Source of the DNA: Terrimesophilobacter sp963702165
GTDB lineage: Bacteria > Actinomycetota > Actinomycetes > Actinomycetales > Microbacteriaceae
Assembly: GCA_963702165.1 (NCBI GenBank)
Contig: OY969722.1
Location: forward strand, 2,749,025 to 2,813,024
Length of the DNA stretch: 64,000 nt
Direction: 5' to 3'
Position 1 is the first letter of the stretch. Each line of letters opens with the position of its first letter. The position numbers and the translations under genes are program-made. This document shows positions 26,751 to 36,661 of this stretch, piece by piece. The notes under the pieces were generated by a model. That model worked only from the letters and a program-made list of their open reading frames with translations, searched no databases and was not told where the DNA came from.

Positions 26751-26962
26751 TCAGCCGAACGTGCGCCAGGAGGTGATGCCCGGCAGAACAGGCGTGCGGA
26801 TCGGGCGCTGCGAGTGCTCCCACGCGCTGCGCCTGACCGGAGGCGCCTGCCGCCCCTCGAGCTCGCCGGCGACCGCCGTCAGCACCGCGGTGACGGCAGC
26901 CAGCTCCTCCGGCGTCGGGTTGCCCCGCACCAGCCGGATGTCCGGGTCGTCCGTCTCCTGGG

Positions 26963-26966
<4 letters not shown>
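26751..26966 (-). CDS. accE: Acyl-CoA carboxylase epsilon subunit
   Basis: 71 residues from GTG 26966, overlapping the accD stop by 4 bases. DIRLVRGNPTPEELAAVTAV is the signature of actinobacterial epsilon subunits, and the tail SAWEHSQRPIRTPVLPGITS-W is typical. The small subunit stabilises the AccA-AccD complex. Length and position after accD are normal for the family. Confidence 0.92.
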
Positions 26967-28558
<1,592 letters not shown>

Positions 28559-28664
28559 GCGTTCACTTTACCGGCGGTGTCGGAAACGGCTCTTGCCCCA
28601 TGCCGCCAGTGTCGGCCGTCCGATTCGGTAGGTCATCGCATTGCCGACCTCTTCGAACGGCGGT

Positions 28665-29510
28665 TCACGCGGTCGCCGCGACCACGGCAATTCCGAGAAA
28701 CACCGCGATGACCCCGACCACTTGGATGCGAAGCAGGCGTTCCCCGAGCAGACGCCATCCCAGCAAGACGGTCACGACCGGGTAGAGGGACGCCAGTACG
28801 CCGACGACGCTGAGCGCGCCGGTAGTGCTGGCAATGGCGAAACAGAGCTGCGCGGAGATGCCGAGCAGGCCGATTGAGATGACGCCGACAAGGGCGCGGC
28901 CGCGGGCAACCGGCACCTGGCGCACAGCTAGCAGCGCGATGGCGTAGATGAGCAGCACCGTGAGGCTGTTGGAGACCAGCGTCGTCGTGATGTTGTACGC
29001 GCTGCCGAACGCAACGGAGACGTTTGCGAAGCCGAAGCCGACTGCCGAGACAAGCGCAAGGATTATCGGCTTCGGACCGTGGCCGGCGCGATGGTTGCGA
29101 ACTTCAGGGCCGCTCGCCAAGATGGTGCCCGCAATTGCGACGATGAGCCCCAGTCCAAGCAGCCAGGACAACTGGTCGCCGCCCGCGAGCCCGGCTGCGA
29201 CGGGAACGAATACGCTCAGCGACGTGATTGGGGCAACGACGCCCATTGTGCCGCTGGCCAGGGCCGCGTAGAGCGATGAGACGCCGACAGCTGTCGCAAC
29301 GCCGCCGATGAGGCCCCACAGGAGAGCGCCCTCCCAGCCGACGCTCGGGTCCTCCCAGAACATCCTCGGAAGGATTGCGACGGTCGCCACTAACTGCGAG
29401 AAGATCAGGACCGTCACAAGCGGCAGGCGACGGGACAACACACCGCCGAGGTAGTCGCCGACACCGAGGAAGACGCTCGCGAGTAACGCGAGCGCTGCGC
29501 CGCCGATCAC
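28665..29510 (-). CDS. EamA/DMT-family transporter
   Basis: 281 residues from GTG 29510, whose start overlaps the preceding ATPase stop as GTGA. Ten hydrophobic segments in two similar halves are seen (ALALLASVFLGVGDYLGGVL, TVLIFSQLVATVAILP, and the second EamA repeat FGFANVSVAFG to VGVLASLYPVVTVLLGWRLL). The motif SLYPVVTVLLGWRLLGERL is typical of DMT exporters. Last gene of the nucleoside-salvage operon, so export or uptake of a related metabolite is likely (inference). Confidence 0.85.
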   Translation of the reverse strand: MIGGAALALLASVFLGVGDYLGGVLSRRLPLVTVLIFSQLVATVAILPRMFWEDPSVGWEGALLWGLIGGVATAVGVSSLYAALASGTMGVVAPITSLSVFVPVAAGLAGGDQLSWLLGLGLIVAIAGTILASGPEVRNHRAGHGPKPIILALVSAVGFGFANVSVAFGSAYNITTTLVSNSLTVLLIYAIALLAVRQVPVARGRALVGVISIGLLGISAQLCFAIASTTGALSVVGVLASLYPVVTVLLGWRLLGERLLRIQVVGVIAVFLGIAVVAATA

Positions 29511-30328
29511 CGCTGACCGCGTTCCGCAGCGAGTTGGTCGACGAAAGCCTCGACCGTGAGCGGCCGCGCATCCCATCCGAGTGCTGTGGCCAAACGCAGC
29601 AGCTGCGGTGGCTCCACCCGGGCTTTCTCGAGCACGTCCAATTGGTCGAACACTTCCGATGGCGAACCATCGGCGAGAACCTCGCCCTGGGCCATGGCGA
29701 TCACGCGATCGAAGTTCTCCGCGCAGAAGTCCATGTCGTGCGTGATGGCGATGACCGTGCGGCCGGTCGAACGCAATTCCTCAATGATGGTGCCGATCAT
29801 GGCGACACCACGTTGATCCTGTCCGGTCGTCGGCTCGTCGAGCACGACAACCGGGGTGTCCATCGCCAACACCGCGGCGAGGGCCACGCGTTTGCGTTCT
29901 GACAGCGACAAGTGGTGCGGGTGCGCGTCTGCTTCATGAGCGAGTCCGACCCGCTCAAGCGACCGTGTCACGAGCTCATCGATCCGATCGGGCTCGACGC
30001 CGAGGTTCTTAGGGCCGAATGCGACGTCGTCGAATACCTTTCGGGCGAAGAGCTGCTCATCCGGGTTCTGGAAGACGTAGCCGACCAACGCGGAGAGCTC
30101 CGCGATGCTTCGACCGGTCGTCACGGTGTCACCAACGGTCACGGTGCCCGATGTCGGGGTGAAGATCCCGTTGAGGTGGCGCACGAGAGTTGTCTTGCCT
30201 GCGCCGTTCTGCCCGACGATGGCGAGACGCTGACCGGCAGGCACGTGCAGGGTGACGCCGCGCACAGCGTGAACGCCGGACGGGTAGCTGAAGTGCACGT
30301 CGTCGACACGCACGTCGAGGCCGCTCAT
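29507..30328 (-). CDS. ECF transporter ATPase (second A component)
   Basis: 273 residues from ATG 30328. Walker A is VGQNGAGKTTLVRHLNG, the Q loop FQNPDEQLFARKVFDDVAFG (the ECF-type motif that contacts EcfT), the signature LSLSERKR (a variant of LSGGxKxR) and Walker B VVVLDEPTTGQD, with the switch His in AITHDMDF. Overlaps both neighbours by 4 bases. With the next ATPase it forms an EcfA-EcfA' heterodimer driving the S/T module. Confidence 0.92.
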   Translation of the reverse strand: MSGLDVRVDDVHFSYPSGVHAVRGVTLHVPAGQRLAIVGQNGAGKTTLVRHLNGIFTPTSGTVTVGDTVTTGRSIAELSALVGYVFQNPDEQLFARKVFDDVAFGPKNLGVEPDRIDELVTRSLERVGLAHEADAHPHHLSLSERKRVALAAVLAMDTPVVVLDEPTTGQDQRGVAMIGTIIEELRSTGRTVIAITHDMDFCAENFDRVIAMAQGEVLADGSPSEVFDQLDVLEKARVEPPQLLRLATALGWDARPLTVEAFVDQLAAERGQR

Positions 30329-31164
30329 CGTGAGCCTCCGAACGCGTCCACCGCATCCTCATACGACACTGGCAGTTCGGGGATGTCGAGCAGCCCGCGC
30401 TCCGATGCGATTGCCGCCGCATCCGTGTACCGGGTGTTGCCAACGCCCCATTCATCGAGTCGCAGGTCGGACAGCACGGTGCGCGGAGCACCGGATGCCA
30501 CGAGCCCGTTCTCGGCGAGCACGTGCACAATGTCGGCGTGGTCGCGCAGCAGTTCGAGCTTGTGCTCGAGGATCACGATCGTGATTCCGGCCTCGCGCAG
30601 CGCGGACATGACATCGAAAACCATGCGCGTCCCGCCCGGATCCAGCTGCGAGGTGGGCTCGTCCATCACGAGCACTGGTGTGCGCATGACGATCATCGAA
30701 GCGATGGCCACGAGCTGCATCTGCCCACCGGACAGCTCATAGGGCGAGCGCTCGAGGAGGTGGGTGATTCCGAGCAGATCCGCGACGGTCGTCACTCGCT
30801 CGTTCATCTCTTCCCTGGGTGTGCCAAGGTTCTCAAGCCCGAAGGCGAGTTCCTCGCGCACGGTGAACTTCGCGCCCGAGATCTGGTTGAAAGGGCTCTG
30901 AATGATCAGGCCGACGTGCGACACCGTGTCGGCAAGAGAGAGGTCGGTCAGATTCATGCCGTCCACCGAGACGCTGCCGTGCAGGTTGCCCCCGTCGATG
31001 TGGGGGATGAAGCCGGCGATGATCTTGGCGAGGGTTGTCTTACCCGCACCGGACGCGCCGACAATCCCCGTGATGCTGCCACGGTCAACGGTGAGGTCGA
31101 CATGCGTGAGCACGAAGTCCTCGCTGTCCGGATAGGCGTATGAGACGTCGGACAGAGTGATCAC
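30325..31164 (-). CDS. ECF transporter ATPase (first A component)
   Basis: 279 residues from GTG 31164, overlapping the EcfT stop as GTGA. Walker A is VGASGAGKTTLAKIIAG, the Q loop IQSPFNQISGAKFTVREELA, the signature YELSGGQMQLVAIA and Walker B VLVMDEPTSQLDP, with His in VILEHKLELL. The canonical LSGGQ here and the altered LSLSERKR in the second ATPase suggest an asymmetric heterodimer. Confidence 0.92.
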   Translation of the reverse strand: MITLSDVSYAYPDSEDFVLTHVDLTVDRGSITGIVGASGAGKTTLAKIIAGFIPHIDGGNLHGSVSVDGMNLTDLSLADTVSHVGLIIQSPFNQISGAKFTVREELAFGLENLGTPREEMNERVTTVADLLGITHLLERSPYELSGGQMQLVAIASMIVMRTPVLVMDEPTSQLDPGGTRMVFDVMSALREAGITIVILEHKLELLRDHADIVHVLAENGLVASGAPRTVLSDLRLDEWGVGNTRYTDAAAIASERGLLDIPELPVSYEDAVDAFGGSR

Positions 31165-31940
31165 AGGACCCCAATCACGATGGTGGCGGCGACGGATGCG
31201 AGGGCGATGGCAACGATGATCCAACGCGCGATGCGCTGGGCGGTCGAGTCGGGAATGGGAACGAGTGTCGTACGCTTTGCGGTCGATCCGAATGCCCGCG
31301 CCTCCATGGCGGTGGAGCGTTCTTCGACATCGGTGAACATGCCGAGGACGAGTGGGCTGAGCAGCGGCATCATCAGGCGCATGCGCTTGAGTGGGCTGCC
31401 TCCAAACGCGAGCCCACGCGCCTGTTGCGCCAGGAGGATGGCGTCAGCACGGTCTTTGAACGCGGGAACCAACTGCAGTGTGGAGCTGATGATGTAGGCG
31501 AATTTGGGCGACATTCCGTGCTCGGTGAGCGCGGTCATCAGTTGGCCCGGATGCGTGGTGAGAACGAGCAACAGCGATGCGAGCACGAGCGCGACGATGC
31601 GTGATCCGATGCCGAGGGCGAACAGCAGTCCCTCGCTCGTCACGGTGAAGACACCCCACTGGAAGACGGCCGTTGAACCACCGGGAAAGGTAAGTCCTTG
31701 AACGAGGAACAGGGCGATCAGGATCGGCAGCAGCATGACCGCGCCGATCTTGAGGAGCCTGCCGCCGGATCGGGCGATGACGGCGGCAGGCAAGACGACG
31801 ACCAGGACCAGGAGGACGGCCACCCACCAATAGGGCAGCGCAAACGCGATGACGACGATGGCCAGCATTGCCACCAGCTTCGTCAGCGGGTTCAGTCGAT
31901 GGATGACTGTTGAGTTCTCCCGGTACAGGGTCGTCGACAT
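31161..31940 (-). CDS. ECF transporter T component (EcfT)
   Basis: 259 residues from ATG 31940 (MSTTLYRENSTVIHRLNPLT), 7 bases after the S-component stop. RLNPLTKLVAMLAIVVIAFA and four to five hydrophobic segments are typical. The two coupling-helix motifs that dock the ATPases are QQARGLAFGG and AMEARAFGS (Ala-Arg-Gly/Ala type). A longer frame upstream overlaps the S component and lacks family sequence. Confidence 0.9.
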   Translation of the reverse strand: MSTTLYRENSTVIHRLNPLTKLVAMLAIVVIAFALPYWWVAVLLVLVVVLPAAVIARSGGRLLKIGAVMLLPILIALFLVQGLTFPGGSTAVFQWGVFTVTSEGLLFALGIGSRIVALVLASLLLVLTTHPGQLMTALTEHGMSPKFAYIISSTLQLVPAFKDRADAILLAQQARGLAFGGSPLKRMRLMMPLLSPLVLGMFTDVEERSTAMEARAFGSTAKRTTLVPIPDSTAQRIARWIIVAIALASVAATIVIGVL

Positions 31941-31947
31941 TCCGAGG

Positions 31948-32850
31948 TCAGCCTTCCCTTGAGGTGTCCGTCTCGGCGGCGTCGGTGCGAGCGGTCGCGG
32001 CGTCGCCGGCAACAGCGGGCGGCGCAGCAGGCGGAGCTGAGACCGCCTTCTTGCCGAACACGTTGTACTCACGCACGAACGGGAACCGCTGACGGAATCG
32101 AGAGGGGAGTGCCGCCAGGATGATGACGACGACGGTAAAGGTGATCGCCTTATCGAGCGGGTCGGAGATCAGACCCTGGAGGGTTGTCGCACCTAGCAGC
32201 GACGCTCCCATCGACTGGAATGCGCCGACCAGCGCTCCGGTGCCCGCGCTCGTTGCGCCACCGAAAACGTAGGCGGCGATCGGTGCGGAGATGACCGCGG
32301 CAACCAGGCCGGTCACGAAGCCGGCGACTGGTGCCAGGTACCACATCCGGAACATGCCCCAGCGGGCGGCGTAACCGGCCATGAGGCCGATGACCACCTG
32401 CACCACCGCGAACGGTAGGGCCACTGGGCTCAGAAGGAGCCCCCAGATGACGTTGGTGAGGATGCCTGTGACGACACCAGCGGCCGGACCGGCGAGTGCG
32501 GCGACCAGCACCGTGCCGATCGAGTCGAGATAGATCGGCAGTCCGAGCACCGACACAAGCTGGCCGACAACGATGTTGAGGGCGATCGCCACTGGGACCA
32601 TTGCCAGCGTTGCCGTTGGCAGTCGGTGGATGGCGCCGACAGCGATGAGCACCGCACCCAGCAGGTAGCCGACCATGGCGACGAGCGAGGCTTGCTGGGT
32701 GAGGTTGGCGACACCGTCGGTGTCTGCCGGGGCATATACCTCGCCGAGCACAAGGTAGAGGTACGTCGCGATGACGATGATGGTTCCGAGCGCGATGAAG
32801 ATGCGGTTACGCGTCTTGTGCGTCTCGGCCGTACGGGTTGTGGTGCTCAT
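31948..32850 (-). CDS. ECF transporter S component (substrate binding)
   Basis: 300 residues from ATG 32850, with AGAAGGAG 8 bases upstream; an ATG at 32889 is also in frame. About six transmembrane segments in residues 15-235, including VGQLVSVLGLPIYLDSIGTV and AGPAAGVVTGILTNVIWGLL, then a polar, Ala-rich cytoplasmic tail. It gives the transporter its specificity. Because it is followed by a T/A/A module and preceded by a nucleoside hydrolase, nucleosides are the best guess, but the sequence alone does not show this. Confidence 0.85.
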   Translation of the reverse strand: MSTTTRTAETHKTRNRIFIALGTIIVIATYLYLVLGEVYAPADTDGVANLTQQASLVAMVGYLLGAVLIAVGAIHRLPTATLAMVPVAIALNIVVGQLVSVLGLPIYLDSIGTVLVAALAGPAAGVVTGILTNVIWGLLLSPVALPFAVVQVVIGLMAGYAARWGMFRMWYLAPVAGFVTGLVAAVISAPIAAYVFGGATSAGTGALVGAFQSMGASLLGATTLQGLISDPLDKAITFTVVVIILAALPSRFRQRFPFVREYNVFGKKAVSAPPAAPPAVAGDAATARTDAAETDTSREG

Positions 32851-32905
32851 CAGATTCTCCTTCTGTGAGGGGGTGGTGCTTCTCTTCATTGAGTAGGTAC
32901 TTCAG

Positions 32906-33958
32906 TTACGGATTGGTGACGCTTGCGGGCTCGTAGACCGAGGCGGCGAAGGCACCCACTCGGTCGATGAGGTGGTCGAAGAAGGCCGCGGGATCGGTCG
33001 ACACCACGATCGCGGCGTTCGGCTCCCGTCCCCACATCCCGGCCCAGTCGGCGACGGTCTGGGCCCGAGTGAGTGTGCCGGCAAGCTCGACGTCGACGGT
33101 TGCAGGACGAAGCTTGCCCATCTCCGGATGCAACGCGATCGCGGCCGCGAACGGATCGTGCATGTGGGCCAGGAATCCCTGGTCGTGGCTGACATGGAAC
33201 TCGAGGTAGAACTTCACCGCGTCGGTCAGGTAGCGCACGATCGGGTTCGAGGTGCGGGAGAGCTGCCCATCCGGGTCTTCCTCCCGTGGCAGCTCGACCG
33301 GGGTGGACCCGGCGGCCTCGGCGATGCGCGCAAGGTGCTCCGGCCGCATCTCGATCGTCTCCGTGACATCGAGGGCGCAGACGATCGGGAGCCGGTCCTC
33401 AGGGAGGCCGGAGAAGGCGTCGAAGACGATTTTCGCCGACTCGGGGTCGACGGCGATGTTCCACTCTGTGGTCGGCGTCGTGTTGCCGGGGTGGTTGAAG
33501 GCCCCGCCCATGATGACCAGGCGCTTGAGCAGGCGCGGCAGTTCGGGCTCGATGCGCAGCGCGAGCGCGAGGTTGGTGAGTGGCCCGGTCACCAGGCCGA
33601 TGACTTCCCCAGGGCGGGATCGCGCGGCATCCGCCCACACCTCGACGGCGTGTCGCGAGGACAGCTGCCGAGTCGGGGCGGGAAGTTCGGCGTAGCCAAT
33701 CCCCTGCGGGCCGTGAGTCTCCTCGGTCGTCATCAGCGGCGCCAGCACCGGCACCTCGCTGCCGAGGGCAACCTCGATGTCCGGGGCCTTGCACAGATCC
33801 AGCCAGGCCAGGTTGTTGATCGCGACCTGTCGGGCTGGCACGTTTCCAGCGGTGCAGGTGATCGCGAGGATCTCAGCCTCTGGGCTGGCCAGCAGATAGA
33901 GGAGCGCGAGGGAATCGTCGATGCCTGTATCGACGTCCATGATGATTGGTTGACTCAT
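32906..33958 (-). CDS. Nucleoside hydrolase (IunH/RihB family)
   Basis: 350 residues from ATG 33958 with AAGGA upstream. The calcium-binding N-terminus DVDTGIDDSLALLYLLA, VTGPLTNLALAL, MGGAFNHPGN, EWNIAVDPESAKIVF and the C-terminal HDPFAAAIALHPEM are the family landmarks, including the ribose-contacting Asn/Glu/Asp residues. It cleaves nucleosides to base and ribose. First gene of a six-gene run with the ECF transporter and EamA protein, which points to nucleoside salvage. The promoter must lie in 33959-34245. Confidence 0.93.
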   Translation of the reverse strand: MSQPIIMDVDTGIDDSLALLYLLASPEAEILAITCTAGNVPARQVAINNLAWLDLCKAPDIEVALGSEVPVLAPLMTTEETHGPQGIGYAELPAPTRQLSSRHAVEVWADAARSRPGEVIGLVTGPLTNLALALRIEPELPRLLKRLVIMGGAFNHPGNTTPTTEWNIAVDPESAKIVFDAFSGLPEDRLPIVCALDVTETIEMRPEHLARIAEAAGSTPVELPREEDPDGQLSRTSNPIVRYLTDAVKFYLEFHVSHDQGFLAHMHDPFAAAIALHPEMGKLRPATVDVELAGTLTRAQTVADWAGMWGREPNAAIVVSTDPAAFFDHLIDRVGAFAASVYEPASVTNP

Positions 33959-34150
33959 CGGATGTCCTTGTCACGGATGAAGAAATTGCATTTGCTCTGG
34001 AGGGTGTCGGTCTTCGACCTATCCAGGCAAACCTTCTCCGATCTTCCGTGACCCTTTGCTGTCCGCTCGACGCAGACACTATCGGGTTTGCACCCGAGCG
34101 TCCACCGCCGGGCGCGTGGTGCGCTGAGAGCGCATTCACGCGGGTCAAAC

Positions 34151-34186
34151 TTCCACGCGCGGGTCGAATTCGACCCGCGCGTGGAA
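34151..34186. repeat. 36-bp perfect palindrome
   Basis: TTCCACGCGCGGGTCGAA followed directly by its exact reverse complement, no loop. Half-sites CACGCGGGTCAAAC and GGTCGACCCGCGCATG flank it, giving four related words. It is 59 bases before birA and about 190 bases before the divergent nucleoside hydrolase, so a regulatory role is possible. Confidence 0.85.
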
Positions 34187-34245
34187 GGTCGACCCGCGCA
34201 TGTCTCGACCGGCTGGACCACCGGGAGCACGCGTACCCTTACCCC

Positions 34246-35028
34246 ATGGACTTCCCGCGCAGTCGGCCGTTGGTACCCGAGCTGGAGTTGCTCGCGCAGG
34301 CGACCTCCACAAATGACATCCTTGCGAGCAGTGTCGCGGGCCGGCCGCACCTCTCCACGGTGGTCACGCTCGACCAGACAGCAGGTCACGGCCGGCTCGG
34401 GCGCAGCTGGGTGACACCCCCTGGCGAAGCGCTCGCTGTGTCTGTGCTGTTGCGCCCGTTCGACCGTTTGCCGACCGACAGCCTGGGCTGGATCACCCTG
34501 TGCGCCGGGCTCGCCATGACCCGCGCGGTGCAGTCGCTGCTGCCCGAGCGCCGCGTCGCGCTCAAGTGGCCGAACGACGTCCACGTGGACGGACGCAAGG
34601 TCTGCGGCGTCCTCGCCCAGTTGCTGCCGGGCTCGACCATCGTCGTCGGAGCGGGCCTCAACCTCACGATCGACGAGGACAAGCTGCCCGTCCCCACCGC
34701 CACCTCGCTGCGCATCGGCGGAGCGACCGGCGAGGCCAAGGAGCTCGCCGACCAGGCGCTCGCTGTGTACCTGCGCGAGCTGCAGCGCCTCTGGGATCGG
34801 CTGATCAACGCGCGCGGGGATGCCGACATCAGCGGCATCCGGAGGGAAGTCACCGAAGCTTGCAGCACCATCGGGCGCCCGGTGCGCGTCAACCTGCCCG
34901 ACGGGAGCGACCTGCACGGCAAGGCCACAGCGCTCGACGCTTTCGGCCACCTCGAATTGAGCACGGACCCGGATGGCGCGTCGCAGACTGTCACCGCGGG
35001 CGACGTGACGCATCTGAGGTATGAATGA
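34246..35028 (+). CDS. birA: Biotin-[acetyl-CoA-carboxylase] ligase, no DNA-binding domain
   Basis: 260 residues from ATG 34246. Biotin-site ATSTNDILAS, the adenylate loop TAGHGRLGRSWVTPPGEALA and KWPNDVHVDGRKVCGVL, and the C-terminal SH3-like VRVNLPDGSDLHGKATAL are complete. The N-terminal helix-turn-helix of E. coli BirA is missing, so it is a mono-functional ligase (class I). It biotinylates AccA3. PH-domain gene follows after 3 bases. Confidence 0.93.
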   Translation: MDFPRSRPLVPELELLAQATSTNDILASSVAGRPHLSTVVTLDQTAGHGRLGRSWVTPPGEALAVSVLLRPFDRLPTDSLGWITLCAGLAMTRAVQSLLPERRVALKWPNDVHVDGRKVCGVLAQLLPGSTIVVGAGLNLTIDEDKLPVPTATSLRIGGATGEAKELADQALAVYLRELQRLWDRLINARGDADISGIRREVTEACSTIGRPVRVNLPDGSDLHGKATALDAFGHLELSTDPDGASQTVTAGDVTHLRYE

Positions 35029-35031
35029 ACC

Positions 35032-35565
35032 ATGTCATCCCCGGGTCAGGCGCAGGAGTCCGTTGTCGCCCGATTCCGGCCGCACGGGCGGGCGCTGTTC
35101 TGGCCGTCGCTGTTCCTGATCGCGGCGGTCGGCGCGATGACCTACTTCTATGGGTCGTTCGCTGAGACGTGGCAGAACATGGCGGTGCTGTTCGGTGGGC
35201 TGTTGTTCATCGTGCTCGCCTGGCTGCTTCCGCTGCTGAGCTGGCTCGCGCATCGCTACACCATCACCACCCGCCGGATCGTCATGCGGCGGGGCTTCTT
35301 CGTGCACGTACGGCAGGAACTGCTGCACAGCCGGGGCTATGACGTCACCGTGCGCAAGAACACGCTGCAGAGCATGTTCCGCAGCGGGGACGTGCGCATC
35401 AACACCGGACTGGAGCAGCCGGTGGTGCTGCGCGACGTGCCGAACGCCGACCTGGTGCAGGGTGCGCTGCACGACCTGATGGAGGCGAGCATGAACCCGA
35501 TCGCCGCCCGCAGGCAGGCCGAGCAGTCGCATCCGGATGAGACCACGGCGTGGGGCACTCGCTGA
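35032..35565 (+). CDS. PH (bPH2) domain membrane protein
   Basis: 177 residues from ATG 35032. Two transmembrane helices (LFWPSLFLIAAVGAMTYFYG and MAVLFGGLLFIVLAWLLPLL) precede the bacterial PH domain: RYTITTRRIVMRRGFFVHVR, VRKNTLQSMFRSGDVRINTG, VVLRDVPNADLV. The block PH-birA-purK is conserved in actinobacteria. Likely co-transcribed with birA; function unknown. Confidence 0.88.
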   Translation: MSSPGQAQESVVARFRPHGRALFWPSLFLIAAVGAMTYFYGSFAETWQNMAVLFGGLLFIVLAWLLPLLSWLAHRYTITTRRIVMRRGFFVHVRQELLHSRGYDVTVRKNTLQSMFRSGDVRINTGLEQPVVLRDVPNADLVQGALHDLMEASMNPIAARRQAEQSHPDETTAWGTR

Positions 35566-35575
35566 CCCACCATTC

Positions 35576-35645
35576 GGCTGGTTGAGGGATCGCGAGGCGA
35601 TCGTCTCGAAACCAGCCAAACGCACCGGTTCCGAGACGATCGGCT
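35576..35645. repeat. Family G intergenic repeat (GGTTGAGGGATCGCGA...CGAAACCAG)
   Basis: GGCTGGTTGAGGGATCGCGAGGCGATCGTCTCGAAACCAGCC (42 bases, shown by ends) at 35576-35617 folds on itself; a partial inverted copy GGTTCCGAGACGATCGGC follows at 35627. It lies between the convergent PH-domain gene and lipoprotein. Other copies at 40382 and 43671. Confidence 0.75.
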
Positions 35646-35651
35646 ATTCAC

Positions 35652-36338
35652 TCAGTCGCTGAACCGGTCAGGGAACTGCTCGATGATCCCGTTCGCGAGG
35701 GCGTCCGCCATATCGAGGATGTGGTGATGGATGCGGTCGTACTCAGCGATGTCGGCATTCCAGTCGCCGGTCAGGCGCGCGGTGGCCTCGGCTAGCGTCT
35801 GGTCGAGATGCCCCCGCATCATCTTCTTCATGACGCCGAACTTCCAGGCAGGGTTGGCGTCGGCGAGGAACCGCGAGATGTCGTCGCCGTTCTTGTACCA
35901 GCGGTCACTCTGCACCTTCACCGCCGCTGAGTCGCCGGCCTTCGCTGCGGCAACCAGATCGGCGGCGCCGAGGATGTGCTCGCGCAGCAGTTCGGTCAGC
36001 GCGGCACCCGCCTCGTCACCGTAGAACACCGCCATTGCGTCGCCGATGTCGGCCTGGTTCTGCAGCAGGCGGCCGGTGGTGGCCTCCAAATCGGGCAGCT
36101 CGGCGATCGCGCTGACGATGTAGAGCCGTGTCCAGGTGATGTGGTCCTCCCAGAGCTTGCGCATGTCCTGGTTGAAGGCGACAGGGTCGATGCCGTCGGC
36201 ATTGGCGGCCGGCGGCGCGTGGTGGTCGCTTCCGTGAGCGATCGGGGCGGATGTCTCGGCCGGGCTGCAGGCAGCGACGCCGAGTGCCATGCCGAAGGCG
36301 AGCGCGAGGCCCGCGAGTCGGCGTGTAGAGCGGTTCAT
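35652..36338 (-). CDS. Secreted lipoprotein, helical
   Basis: 228 residues from ATG 36338. The signal peptide NRSTRRLAGLALAFGMALGV ends in a lipobox AACS, so the mature protein begins at Cys24. After a linker with SDHHAPP the rest is helical: LWEDHITWTRLYIVSAIAEL, TTGRLLQNQADIGDAMAVFY, ALTELLREHI, MKKMMRGHLDQTLAEATARL. Unannotated bacilli proteins with the pattern 'LW--H--WT--YI--A---LPD---T--RLLKNQ-DIG' look alike; I know no function. The gene lies between the PH and GtrA genes and is an addition to the core order. Confidence 0.8.
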   Translation of the reverse strand: MNRSTRRLAGLALAFGMALGVAACSPAETSAPIAHGSDHHAPPAANADGIDPVAFNQDMRKLWEDHITWTRLYIVSAIAELPDLEATTGRLLQNQADIGDAMAVFYGDEAGAALTELLREHILGAADLVAAAKAGDSAAVKVQSDRWYKNGDDISRFLADANPAWKFGVMKKMMRGHLDQTLAEATARLTGDWNADIAEYDRIHHHILDMADALANGIIEQFPDRFSD

Positions 36339-36505
36339 GGTGTCTCCTCATTGAGCGGCCCGCGAGTGGTAGTGGCGCGGGCGGGATGTGAAGGTGACTC
36401 GCTACCCCGTTGCAAATAGACAACATATCTTAACTATGGAACTATTCCCGCTTTCGCCGATCGAGCTCACCGTTGGCCCACCTTGTCGAGACCTCGCCTG
36501 GCCTA

Positions 36506-36570
36506 GCGCGGGTGTTTCATGCCGGCGCGGGTGCTGCAGACACGCACGCGCGCGCACGCAACACCCGCGC
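36506..36570. repeat. Quasi-palindrome GCGCGGGTGTT / AACACCCGCGC
   Basis: Arms at 36506-36516 and 36560-36570 are exactly complementary; inside is another GCGCGGGTGCTGC and a GCACGCGCGCGCACGC tract. Same 'four related words' layout as 34151. Confidence 0.65.
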
Positions 36571-36582
36571 GAGAGTGTGTCC

Positions 36583-36610
36583 GGGGTCTCGACAGACTCG
36601 ACCACCGAAG
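36583..36610. repeat. Family F intergenic repeat
   Basis: CGGGGTCTCGACAGACTCGACC followed by ACCGAAG, upstream of the GtrA stop. Confidence 0.7.
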
Positions 36611-36661
36611 GCAGAGCGCGTCGTTGGTCAACCGCCTGCGCAGGCGCGATCCGCGGTCGGC

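Larger units (their letters stand above)
36339..36661. other. Repeat-containing intergenic region
   Basis: Region between the divergent/tandem lipoprotein and GtrA genes. It holds the imperfect palindrome at 36506-36570 and a family F repeat at 36583-36610 (with part of another at 36483). No gene recognised. Confidence 0.6.

Noticed and set aside
26498..26776. Plus-strand frame beginning near the GGGGGAC tract
   Set aside because: It resembles an integrase N-terminus only loosely (Arg/Lys-rich) and reads through palindrome B3 into antisense of accE.
33959..34245. Possible riboswitch in the leader of the nucleoside operon
   Set aside because: I could not match the leader to any known purine, preQ1 or other aptamer consensus; only the 36-bp palindrome stands out.
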